Shown here: positions 1 to 5,364 of the stretch, piece by piece
Layout of the letters: each line of letters starts with the position of its first letter
How positions within the stretch are numbered: position 1 is the first letter of the stretch
Source: WJMT01 sp964611275
GTDB lineage: Bacteria; Acidobacteriota; Aminicenantia; Aminicenantales; Aminicenantaceae
Reading direction: 5' to 3'
NCBI GenBank assembly: GCA_964611275.1
Contig: CAZSZS010000193.1
Span: forward strand, 1-5,364
DNA length: 5,364 bases
Translations under genes and position numbers: made by a program
The notes under the pieces: model-generated
What the model was told of the DNA's origin: nothing
Databases searched by the model: none
What the model saw: only the letters and a program-made list of their open reading frames with translations

Positions 1-506
1 CCCATGACAATATCCTTTCTCAGTTTGGCTTTCAGCTGATCCGCGATCTTCTGTTTGGGGAGGACATTAAAAGCATCTTCCTTTATGTTATAGGCCCGAA
101 CCGGAGTGTAGATTTTAAGCGAATCTCCGGGAAGCATCACCTTGTTGAAAAAGTAATCCATGACCTCATTTAATTTAGGAAGGTAATAACGGATCTCAAA
201 CACGAATACAAAATTCCGCGATTCAATCTCAGGCTCTCTTGTCTTCACGGCTTCTTTGTGCTTTTCCTCTCTTTCAATGGTTTTCTTCTTTATGAGATAC
301 ACGGCATCGATCCTCTGCTGCACTCCGTCTTCATACAACAAAAAATCATGAATAGAGAGGTCCCTGACAAAATGCCCCCTTTTATAGACCCTTACCGGAA
401 CTTCGATGCTGACCACCCTCGCCGTATGTTCCTCCTGTGGGAAGGAAGGATTTAAAAAAAGCAAACACGATAAGAACAGAAATCCGCCCGTCATCCTTTT
501 TTTCAT
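1..506 (-). CDS. VWFA-related secreted protein, N-terminal part (cut by window edge)
   Basis: The reading frame is open from the ATG at 506-504 to the window edge, giving 168 residues; the C-terminal part lies outside. Residues 1-24 form a signal peptide (MKKR, then a hydrophobic stretch), so the protein is exported. Residues 31-67 match the N-terminal segment of the VWFA-related family first defined in Acidobacteria (TIGR03436): VSIEVPVRV, then VRDLSIHDF, then LLYEDGVQQRI. A charged linker (about 71-97) leads into the first strand of a von Willebrand A fold (NFVFVFEI, 98-105), and LPGDSLKIYTPVRAYNI (125-141) fits the family's 'pgD-v-v-f' strand. At the expected metal-binding DxSxS site the residues are E104, R106 and Y108, so the site appears lost. 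Such domains usually bind proteins; the partner is unknown. The start is chosen because MKKR gives a normal signal peptide and the ATG just upstream (520-518) hits a stop after four codons. The family call is by motif recognition only. Confidence 0.8.
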   Translation of the reverse strand, partial: MKKRMTGGFLFLSCLLFLNPSFPQEEHTARVVSIEVPVRVYKRGHFVRDLSIHDFLLYEDGVQQRIDAVYLIKKKTIEREEKHKEAVKTREPEIESRNFVFVFEIRYYLPKLNEVMDYFFNKVMLPGDSLKIYTPVRAYNIKEDAFNVLPKQKIADQLKAKLRKDIVM

Positions 507-518
507 TTTTTGGTCCCC

Positions 519-524
519 ATTATA
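519..524 (-). promoter_or_regulatory. Consensus -10 box for the VWFA-related gene
   Basis: The minus strand reads TATAAT at 524-519, a perfect sigma70 -10 hexamer, with 12 bases between it and the ATG at 506. Transcription would begin near position 512, leaving a leader of only about 5 bases. The hexamer 17 bases upstream (547-542, TTTTAT) is a poor -35, so an activator may be needed. A GGGGA at 518-514 could serve as a weak ribosome site only if a longer transcript exists. Confidence 0.4.
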
Positions 525-552
525 AACTGCCGTACCTATTCATAAAAAGACC

Positions 553-574
553 CTGACTCTTGACTGATACTTGA
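553..574. repeat. 11-bp tandem direct repeat, possible operator
   Basis: Two adjacent 11-base copies, CTGACTCTTGA (553-563) and CTGATACTTGA (564-574), agree at 9 of 11 positions. The unit is about one helical turn. Relative to the predicted start of the VWFA-related gene (near 512, minus strand) the pair covers roughly -41 to -62, a usual place for an activator site. No binding protein can be named. Confidence 0.35.
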
Positions 575-624
575 TAAAACCTTTCACTCACACAAACAGC
601 AAAATTTATGCCAACTGCTTTACC

Positions 625-638
625 CTGTTTTTAAACAG
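625..638. repeat. Small inverted repeat in the spacer
   Basis: CTGTTTTTAAACAG is a 6+2+6 inverted repeat. As RNA on the minus strand it folds as CTGTT-TAAA-AACAG, a 5-bp stem with a 4-base loop. It lies 75 bases past the amidohydrolase stop and has no T-run after it, so it does not look like a Rho-independent terminator. It may be an operator or chance. Confidence 0.3.
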
Positions 639-655
639 AGTGAGGAAGTAAATAT

Positions 656-673
656 GTGACTCAGAGAGGTCAC
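656..673 (-). other. Hairpin after the amidohydrolase gene
   Basis: On the minus strand the 18 bases fold as GTGA-(C)-CTC / TCT / GAG-TCAC: seven pairs, one bulged C and a 3-base loop. It begins 39 bases after the stop codon at 713. No U-tract follows, so it could protect the 3' end or act as a weak or Rho-assisted stop rather than a classical terminator. Confidence 0.35.
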
Positions 674-712
674 CTGTCCTCTTTTGAAGTCTAATATGTT
701 TTACTCTTATGC

Positions 713-2443
713 CTATTTTTTTGTATAAAGCACCTTTCCGCCCACAATGGTGTAAAGGACCTCAGCCTCGAGGATCTCATCTTCGGGAACGGTCATGATG
801 TCCTTGGACAGCATCGTGATATCCGCCAGCTTACCCGGAGATAATGAGCCCAGAGTATCTTCTTGAAAGCACGCATAAGCTCCGTTAATGGTGTAAGAGC
901 GCAGGGCTTCTTCCCTGGTCATTTTTTGTTCCGGATAAAAAAGCTCTCCGTTCGACATTTTTCTGGCCACAGCCGCATAAAAGCAGGGAATAGGATCCAC
1001 ATCTTCGACCGGCGCATCTGTTCCGTTGCAGATCAGGGCACCTGTATCCATGAGCTTTCTCCACACATAAGCACCCTGTTCAGCCCTTTCTTCCCCAAGG
1101 CGTTTATAGACCCAGGGCCCGTCTGACGTGCAGTGGATAGCCTGCATGGAAGCGATCACACTCAGTTTGCCGAAACGGGGGATATCCTCCGGATTAAGAT
1201 GCTGGGCATGTTCCACTCTCCATCTCTGGTCCTTTTTGTCCGGATGGGCTTTAAAAGCTTCCTCATAAACATCTAGGACCTCTCGATTGGCCCTGTCCCC
1301 TATGGCATGGATGCAGAGCTGAAAGTCATTCTCAATGGCGATCCGGGCGGTCTCTTGAATGTCCTCCACCGGAGTCGTGTTCAATCCCGTGCTTGAAGGA
1401 AGGTCCTTATAAGGTTCAAGAAACCAGGCCCCATGGGACCCCAGAGCTCCGTCCATAAACCTCTTTATCGCCCGAACAGTCAGATGATGATCTCCCGCGC
1501 CCAGAAGTCTGTATGTGGAAAGTTTTTCTTTGGTGAGTCTCTCATTTCCTTCACTGATCATGACATTAAGACGGATCCCGAGTTTCCCCTGGTCAGCAAA
1601 TTCCTTAAACAGGTCAATGGTGCTGAAGGATGAGCTGGCATCATAAAGGCTTGTGATGCCCTTTGACAGGCATTCCTTATCCGCCAGCTCCACGACTTTT
1701 CTCCGCTCTTCTTCCACCTGCTCAGGAGTTCTGTTCTTAAGTGATGTGGAATAGGCCCTTCTCACCAGTCCTTGAGCGGTCTCTCTGAAAGCGCCTATAG
1801 GATTCCCTTCCGGACCCCTGACGATCTCTCCTCCTTCAGGGGCAGTGGTCTCTTTTGTGACGCCGCCCAGTTCCATGGCTTTGGCATTGACCATACAGGA
1901 GTGCCCGCTGGCATGGGTCAGCATCACCGGATTATCAGGGCTGACTCTGCTGAGATCATTATGATAAGGAAGCCCGTCCACATTGGGTTGGGGCACTTCA
2001 TCCCATTTTTCCTGATGCCACCCTCTGCCCAGAATCCAATCTCCCGGCTCTTTATCTTTGACTGCCTCTTCGACCATGGAGACGATTTCCTGCCAGTTCT
2101 TCACATGCATCAGATTGAGAGACAGAGCAGCCTGCCCTATGCCTGTAAAATGAAGGTGACTGTCCATAAAACCGGGAACAGCCAGTTTTCCCTCAAGGTC
2201 AATGACTTCGGTGCTGTCTCCGATGTAGGATTCGATTTCCTCATTATCACACAAAGCCATGACTTTCCCATCTCTGACTGCCAGGGCCGTGACTTCCGGT
2301 TGGGTATCATCCAGGGTCACGATCTTCCCGTTTCTCAAGACCAAATCAGCTGTTTCTGTTTGCGGCGAACAGGAGAAAAAAGAACCCGCTACCCAGATCA
2401 CCAAAAGAAATACCATAATTTTTAAATAAAGTTTTTTAAACAT
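713..2443 (-). CDS. YtcJ-like amidohydrolase (Amidohydro_3), lipoprotein
   Basis: A 576-residue metal-dependent hydrolase of the amidohydrolase superfamily, YtcJ/AepA-like branch (Amidohydro_3). Family members cleave amide, formamide or related C-N bonds; the substrate here is unknown. Residues 1-24 are a lipoprotein signal peptide with FFS-C25, so the enzyme is probably lipid-anchored in the envelope. The order fits a full-length member: N-terminal beta-sandwich (32-90), metal motif DSHLH (H96, H98), GRGWHQEKW (139-147), H177 and H181, KRFMDGALGS (327-336, K327 a candidate metal ligand), HAIGDRA (H379), RVEHAQH (H412), TSDGPW (439-444), GTDAPVE (D476), and a closing sandwich with GSLSPGKLADI (532-542). 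Nothing is missing or broken. The start at 2443 is preferred over an in-frame ATG 12 codons upstream (2479) because a strong RBS lies seven bases before it and it gives a clean signal peptide. It is divergent from the PilZ gene; the downstream VWFA-related gene probably has its own promoter. Confidence 0.93.
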   Translation of the reverse strand: MFKKLYLKIMVFLLVIWVAGSFFSCSPQTETADLVLRNGKIVTLDDTQPEVTALAVRDGKVMALCDNEEIESYIGDSTEVIDLEGKLAVPGFMDSHLHFTGIGQAALSLNLMHVKNWQEIVSMVEEAVKDKEPGDWILGRGWHQEKWDEVPQPNVDGLPYHNDLSRVSPDNPVMLTHASGHSCMVNAKAMELGGVTKETTAPEGGEIVRGPEGNPIGAFRETAQGLVRRAYSTSLKNRTPEQVEEERRKVVELADKECLSKGITSLYDASSSFSTIDLFKEFADQGKLGIRLNVMISEGNERLTKEKLSTYRLLGAGDHHLTVRAIKRFMDGALGSHGAWFLEPYKDLPSSTGLNTTPVEDIQETARIAIENDFQLCIHAIGDRANREVLDVYEEAFKAHPDKKDQRWRVEHAQHLNPEDIPRFGKLSVIASMQAIHCTSDGPWVYKRLGEERAEQGAYVWRKLMDTGALICNGTDAPVEDVDPIPCFYAAVARKMSNGELFYPEQKMTREEALRSYTINGAYACFQEDTLGSLSPGKLADITMLSKDIMTVPEDEILEAEVLYTIVGGKVLYTKK

Positions 2444-2450
2444 TTTAAAA

Positions 2451-2460
2451 CTCCTTCCCC
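2451..2460 (-). promoter_or_regulatory. Strong RBS deciding the amidohydrolase start
   Basis: The minus strand reads GGGGAAGGAG, then seven bases, then the ATG at 2443. It is the only near-perfect Shine-Dalgarno sequence at any of the five genes in the window, and it excludes the start at 2479. Confidence 0.85.
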
Positions 2461-2480
2461 ATAAACATTTTGTATCCATT

Positions 2481-2507
2481 CAGTTTAAGACAAAAAACTG
2501 AGAGTTT
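2481..2507 (-). promoter_or_regulatory. Overlapping inverted repeats upstream of the amidohydrolase
   Basis: On the minus strand three segments follow one another: AAACT (2507-2503), CAGTTT (2500-2495) and AAACTG (2486-2481). The middle one can pair with either neighbour: 5 bp with a 3-base loop (AAACT-CTC-AGTTT), or 6 bp with an 8-base loop. The stems are AT-rich and weak. The site is about 40-60 bases before the start codon, so it could be an operator or part of the mRNA leader. No clear promoter for this gene could be placed. Confidence 0.25.
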
Positions 2508-2541
2508 AAAGTTTTTTTTCATATAACCTGGATTATTCATC

Positions 2542-2570
2542 TTCACATTAAACGCTGATTCTGTTAGAAT
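2542..2570 (+). promoter_or_regulatory. Sigma70-type promoter for the PilZ-amidase-DUF4405 cluster
   Basis: TTCACA (2542-2547) and TAGAAT (2565-2570) each differ from the consensus -35 and -10 at one base and are separated by exactly 17 bases. Transcription would start near 2577, giving the PilZ gene a leader of about 50 bases. This is the best promoter match in the window and faces the three-gene cluster. Confidence 0.6.
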
Positions 2571-2585
2571 TCATTTTCATTCAAC

Positions 2586-2629
2586 ATGAACATCTTACAA
2601 AAAACCTCTGCCTTATGAACCGCCCATGA
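2586..2629 (+). other. Chain of two mini-ORFs overlapping the PilZ start
   Basis: An ATG at 2586 opens a 10-codon frame (MNILQKTSAL) ending in TGA at 2616-2618. That stop overlaps a second ATG at 2615 (ATGA), which opens a 4-codon frame (MNRP) ending in TGA at 2627-2629. This stop in turn overlaps the PilZ ATG at 2626 (again ATGA). The first ATG lies about 9 bases from the predicted transcript start. The PilZ gene has no Shine-Dalgarno sequence, so coupling by re-initiation through these overlaps is possible. The frames are too short to judge coding by composition, and chance is a fair alternative. Confidence 0.25.
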
Positions 2630-2928
2630 ACAAGAACAAAAAAACAATCAAAAGACCCAGCAATATCAGAGAAAAAATGCGGGTGGATACCGTACAAAAG
2701 GTGAGTTATAGGACGAATTCACTTGTCAACGGCGAAGGCTTCTCCCAGAATTTGAGCGAAAACGGGTGCTGCCTCTTTCTTAACGAAGATGTCCCCATAG
2801 GCTCTCTCATAGAAATCACCTTTGACAGACTCGGCAACAACTTAAATGATGTGAAAGTGATCGGAAGGGTCATCTGGCAGAAAGATTTTCTTTCCGGAAT
2901 CAAATTTCTTCCTGACATCGAAGTATAA
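2626..2928 (+). CDS. Single-domain PilZ protein (probable c-di-GMP receptor)
   Basis: A 100-residue cytoplasmic protein with a basic N-terminal tail (1-14) followed by one PilZ domain (about 15-97). Both ligand-binding signatures of PilZ proteins are visible: RxxxR at R15-R19 and NxSxxG at N42-L-S-E-N-G47. GRVIWQKD (80-87) and SGIKFL (90-95) are the usual closing strands. In the family these residues bind cyclic di-GMP, so binding is likely, though not proven. No output domain is attached, so it must act on a partner. The ATG at 2626 is chosen because the next in-frame Met (M18) would remove R15, and a stop lies upstream in frame. No RBS is seen. It is the first gene of the cluster, 25 bases before the amidase gene, and probably shares its transcript. 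Confidence 0.85.
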   Translation: MNKNKKTIKRPSNIREKMRVDTVQKVSYRTNSLVNGEGFSQNLSENGCCLFLNEDVPIGSLIEITFDRLGNNLNDVKVIGRVIWQKDFLSGIKFLPDIEV

Positions 2929-2953
2929 AAAACTTTTATGTGTCTATAAAAAA

Positions 2954-4555
2954 ATGGCGGATAAAAACAGAAAAAGAAAACCCACAGACAATCTAAGGCT
3001 TTCTTGGCTGATTGTTGGCCTTCTTTCTTTATCCCCTCTCTTCCTGCTCTTTCAGGCATGCCAACAAAAAACCGGTAAACAGATCGAATATTTTCAAATC
3101 ATTGAAGCGACCATAGAAGATATTCACGCAGCCTATCTTTCCGGAGATCTCACCTGTCAGGAACTGGTAAAGGCCTATCTCGACCGAATCGAAAAATACG
3201 ACAAGCCAAAAAAGTTAAACTCCATTGTAGTGGTCAACCCCAATGCCCTCAAGAGAGCCGCAGAGCTCGACGATGAACTGCAGAAAACAAAAAAGCTCCG
3301 CCCTCTCCATGGAATTCCAGTGATCGTGAAAGATAACTATGAAACCCGTGACCTCCAGACCACAGCCGGTTCAGAGACTTTAAAAGGATTTATCCCACCT
3401 GATGACGCCTATCAGGTCAAAGCGCTGCGCAGAGCCGGGGCCGTGATCCTCGCCAAATCAAATATGGCCGAATGGGCCTTCAGCCCCTATGAAACAGTGA
3501 GCTCGATCTCAGGAATAACCAGAAATCCCTATGACCTGAACCGAACCCCTGCCGGCTCAAGCGGAGGGACAGCCGCAGCCGTGGCCGCAAATTTCGGCAC
3601 AGTAGGGCTTGGAACGGATACGGGAAACTCCATAAGAGGACCCGCCGCACACTGCTGCCTGGTGGGAATCCGTTCCACGATGGGACTGACCAGCAGGGAC
3701 GGGATCATCCCCCTTTACAAAAGAAATGATATCGGCGGCCCTATGACCCGGACTGTAGAAGATGCGGTCAGGATTCTAGATGTGATAGCAGGATACGACC
3801 AGGAAGACCCCGTAACGGAAAGATGCCGGGGAAAAATCCCGGACACATACACCGATTTTCTGGATAAAGACGGCCTTAAAGGAGCCCGCATTGGTGTCTT
3901 TAGAGTTCTGGCTGACCGAGCCTCTTCAGACCCTGAAGTCAAAGCTGTCTTTGAAAAAGCTCTTCAGGACATGAAGGAGCAGGGAGCCGAGATCATTGAC
4001 CCCTTTACCATCCCTGACTTTGGGAATCTCACGAAAAATCTGTGGTGTGATACATTCCGCCACGATATCAACCAATATCTCGCATCACTGGGAGACAAGA
4101 CTCCGGTAAAGAGTCTGACAGAAATATATAATTCCGGAAAATTCACAAGGCCTTCCGGAGAAAGGATCGAAGAGGCACTGGAATTACCGCTCAGACAAGA
4201 ACCGGCGTGCAAGGATGTCTATCATGAGCCCCCTAATATAAAATACCGGGAAGCCATACTCATGGCTATGGAAGACCAAGGAGTGGATGTGATTGTCTAT
4301 CCCACATGGAGCAACCCACCCAGAAAACTGGGTGATATGAGAAGCCCGGTCGGGGATAACAGCCGGGTGATCGCACCTCAAACCGGACTTCCGGCCATAA
4401 CTGTGCCCATGGGCTTCACTCACAAAAAACTTCCGGCAGGGCTCCAGATGGTCGGGAAACTGTTCGGAGAGCCTGAGATCATAAAAATCGCTTACTCCTA
4501 TGAGCAGGCTACAAAGCTTCGCCGGCCTCCATCCGGATTTCCTGAAATCAAATAA
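2954..4555 (+). CDS. Amidase-signature family hydrolase, lipoprotein
   Basis: A 533-residue serine amidase with the Ser-cisSer-Lys triad. Seen in sequence: K126 in IPVIVKDN, cis-Ser S202 in AGSSGG, and nucleophile S226 in TDTGNSIRGP. The 24-residue gap between the two serines equals that of fatty acid amide hydrolase (S217/S241). The conserved ends GGPMTRTVEDA (261-271) and GLPAITVPMG (478-487) are present, so the fold is complete. Residues 1-35 are a long basic n-region, a hydrophobic core and FQA-C36, a lipoprotein signal, placing the enzyme outside the inner membrane. This argues against a role in Glu-tRNA(Gln) amidotransferase (GatA), which is cytoplasmic; the RGPAAHCCLVGIRSTMGL stretch resembles stand-alone exported amidases. 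Substrate unknown. No RBS is seen before the ATG, and no other Met occurs before M171, so the start rests on the signal peptide. The next gene follows after 21 bases. Confidence 0.92.
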   Translation: MADKNRKRKPTDNLRLSWLIVGLLSLSPLFLLFQACQQKTGKQIEYFQIIEATIEDIHAAYLSGDLTCQELVKAYLDRIEKYDKPKKLNSIVVVNPNALKRAAELDDELQKTKKLRPLHGIPVIVKDNYETRDLQTTAGSETLKGFIPPDDAYQVKALRRAGAVILAKSNMAEWAFSPYETVSSISGITRNPYDLNRTPAGSSGGTAAAVAANFGTVGLGTDTGNSIRGPAAHCCLVGIRSTMGLTSRDGIIPLYKRNDIGGPMTRTVEDAVRILDVIAGYDQEDPVTERCRGKIPDTYTDFLDKDGLKGARIGVFRVLADRASSDPEVKAVFEKALQDMKEQGAEIIDPFTIPDFGNLTKNLWCDTFRHDINQYLASLGDKTPVKSLTEIYNSGKFTRPSGERIEEALELPLRQEPACKDVYHEPPNIKYREAILMAMEDQGVDVIVYPTWSNPPRKLGDMRSPVGDNSRVIAPQTGLPAITVPMGFTHKKLPAGLQMVGKLFGEPEIIKIAYSYEQATKLRRPPSGFPEIK

Positions 4556-4576
4556 TAATTGATAATGAAAGAGGAC

Positions 4577-5233
4577 ATGAAAAAAAAGCCGTTTAATTCC
4601 AGAGCGTTCACAACACTTGTCATTTTCTGGTCCCTCATCATAGAGGCTGTATCAGGCCTCATATTGTACACGGTTCCATCCGGGAGGATTGCCGACTGGA
4701 CCCGCTGGACATTCGCGGGATTAACCAAAAGCGAGTGGGAGACCATCCACACTGTTTTTAGTTGTATCTTCCTTATATTCATTTCCCTGCACATCTACAA
4801 TAACTGGCGCTCCATCCTGCATTACATAAGAGGAAAGATTAAAAAGTATTCGAAATCAAGGATAGAGCTGTTTGTATCTTTGCTGGTGGTCATCCTTTTG
4901 CTTGGAGGGACCATCGCCAGCATCCCGCCTTTCAGTTCTGTTATGGATCTGGGCTCTTTGATCAAAGATACCTGGTCGGTAAATAAAGACGAGCCTTTTC
5001 TTGCGCGGGCCGAAAAACTGCCTTTTGACCGGTTTGTGCGGGAACTGGGTCTGGAGACTGAAAAAGCTGTTGGATTTTTAGAAACAAAAGGAATAAACAT
5101 CAATGACCCGGGCCAATCCCTTAAAAAAGCCGCTGACAGGAACAAGACATCCCCTTCCAGGATTTACACTTTATTAAAAGAGATCATCCCTCCGGAAAAC
5201 CACATCCCTGTGCCTAAACTCCTCCATAAATAA
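4577..5233 (+). CDS. DUF4405 membrane protein, possible b-type cytochrome
   Basis: A 218-residue inner-membrane protein resembling the DUF4405 family. Three hydrophobic helices are seen, at about 9-31, 57-76 and 97-117. Between the first two lies the family-like segment VPSGRIADWTRWTFAGLTK (33-51). H58 (TIHTVF) and H72 (SLHIYNNW) fall at the two ends of helix 2 and are candidate haem ligands; that role is inferred. Basic residues at the N-terminus and in 77-96 put those parts in the cytoplasm, so the C-terminal region (about 140-205, with LPFDRFVRELGLETEKAVGFL and a later TSPSRIYTLLKEI helix) would be periplasmic; similar tails occur in other DUF4405 proteins. The start is uncertain: ATG 4577 gives a compact MKKK start with AAAGAGG only 2 bases upstream; ATG 4565 or TTG 4559 would add 4 or 6 residues. 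It closely follows the amidase gene and is probably co-transcribed. Confidence 0.78.
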   Translation: MKKKPFNSRAFTTLVIFWSLIIEAVSGLILYTVPSGRIADWTRWTFAGLTKSEWETIHTVFSCIFLIFISLHIYNNWRSILHYIRGKIKKYSKSRIELFVSLLVVILLLGGTIASIPPFSSVMDLGSLIKDTWSVNKDEPFLARAEKLPFDRFVRELGLETEKAVGFLETKGININDPGQSLKKAADRNKTSPSRIYTLLKEIIPPENHIPVPKLLHK

Positions 5234-5364
5234 ACATCACACCTCCCATCATGGATGATGAATAAGTCGAGGTTGAAGAGAGCTTCCTGAAATTCAGGTG
5301 TGGCTGAAGCGACATTAAAGATTTAGCCTTCGGGTGCAGGAATGTGATCCTGGTTATTCACGAG
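5234..5364. other. Gene-free end with nested inverted repeats
   Basis: No supportable coding region lies after the DUF4405 stop. CACACCT (5238-5244) is complementary to AGGTGTG (5296-5302). Between them are CATCAT-GG-ATGATG (5247-5260) and GAAG-AGAG-CTTC (5275-5286), and CCTGAA-A-TTCAGG (5286-5298) overlaps the second arm. None is followed by a T-run, so no classical terminator is seen. The minus strand could hold the last codons of a gene from beyond the edge (a frame ending in TAA at 5321-5323), but 14 codons are too few to judge. Confidence 0.3.

Noticed and set aside
258..455. 65-residue plus-strand open frame
   Set aside because: It is antisense to the VWFA-related gene, which has a signal peptide and family motifs in its own frame.
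625..673. Rho-independent terminator after the amidohydrolase
   Set aside because: Two hairpins are present, but neither is followed by a T-run on the transcribed strand.
1772..2425. 217-residue open frame on the plus strand
   Set aside because: It lies wholly inside the amidohydrolase gene on the opposite strand, whose motifs are all intact. Its translation has no recognisable domain and is rich in His, Ser and Phe, typical of an antisense shadow.
2444..2479. Longer amidohydrolase N-terminus starting at 2479
   Set aside because: The extra 12 codons cover the strong RBS and add a non-signal-like segment ahead of a normal lipoprotein signal peptide.
2706..3059. 117-residue minus-strand open frame across the PilZ/amidase junction
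   Set aside because: It overlaps two well-supported genes and contains Phe-rich, low-complexity sequence without a domain.
4822..5145. 107-residue minus-strand open frame
   Set aside because: It is antisense to the DUF4405 gene; its Ser/Arg-rich translation matches nothing and is explained by the opposite strand.
5238..5302. tRNA-like cloverleaf suggested by the 7-bp closing stem
   Set aside because: At 65 bases it is too short, it lacks a T-loop GTTCRA sequence and a 5-bp anticodon arm on either strand, and the arms do not match tRNA spacing.

Overview
The window looks like chromosome from an uncultured Gram-negative bacterium, probably of the Acidobacteriota / Candidatus Aminicenantes type. 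This rests on a VWFA-related protein of the kind first defined in Acidobacteria, two large lipid-anchored amide-bond hydrolases, a DUF4405 membrane protein and mid-range base composition judged by eye. The assignment is an inference from protein style; there is no rRNA or other marker gene here. I see no rRNA, tRNA, CRISPR array, insertion sequence or phage gene.

Layout: two genes on the minus strand occupy the left half, and three close-packed genes on the plus strand occupy the right half. From the left edge these are the N-terminal 168 residues of a secreted VWFA-related protein (1-506, minus, cut by the window edge); a 206-base spacer with two small hairpins, an 11-bp tandem repeat and a consensus -10 box; and a YtcJ-like amidohydrolase lipoprotein (713-2443, minus). 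A divergent control region of about 180 bases follows (2444-2625), with a strong RBS for the amidohydrolase and a good sigma70-type promoter facing right. The plus-strand cluster is a single-domain PilZ protein (2626-2928), an amidase-signature lipoprotein (2954-4555) and a three-helix DUF4405 membrane protein (4577-5233), with gaps of only 25 and 21 bases. The last 131 bases hold no gene I can support, but several inverted repeats.

How the genes may work together: the amidohydrolase and the amidase are unrelated folds that both attack amide-type bonds, and both carry lipoprotein signal peptides, so both probably act on the outer face of the cell envelope. They are transcribed divergently from one control region, which suggests shared use on amides or related compounds, but the substrates cannot be read from the sequence. 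The PilZ protein keeps both c-di-GMP-binding motifs, so the plus-strand operon may be linked to c-di-GMP signalling. The DUF4405 protein has histidines in its membrane helices that could bind haem.

No clearly new defence or mobile system is visible. The most interesting points are the degenerate metal site in the VWA domain, the chain of ATGA-overlapping mini-ORFs leading into the PilZ gene, and the pairing of PilZ with an envelope amidase and DUF4405.
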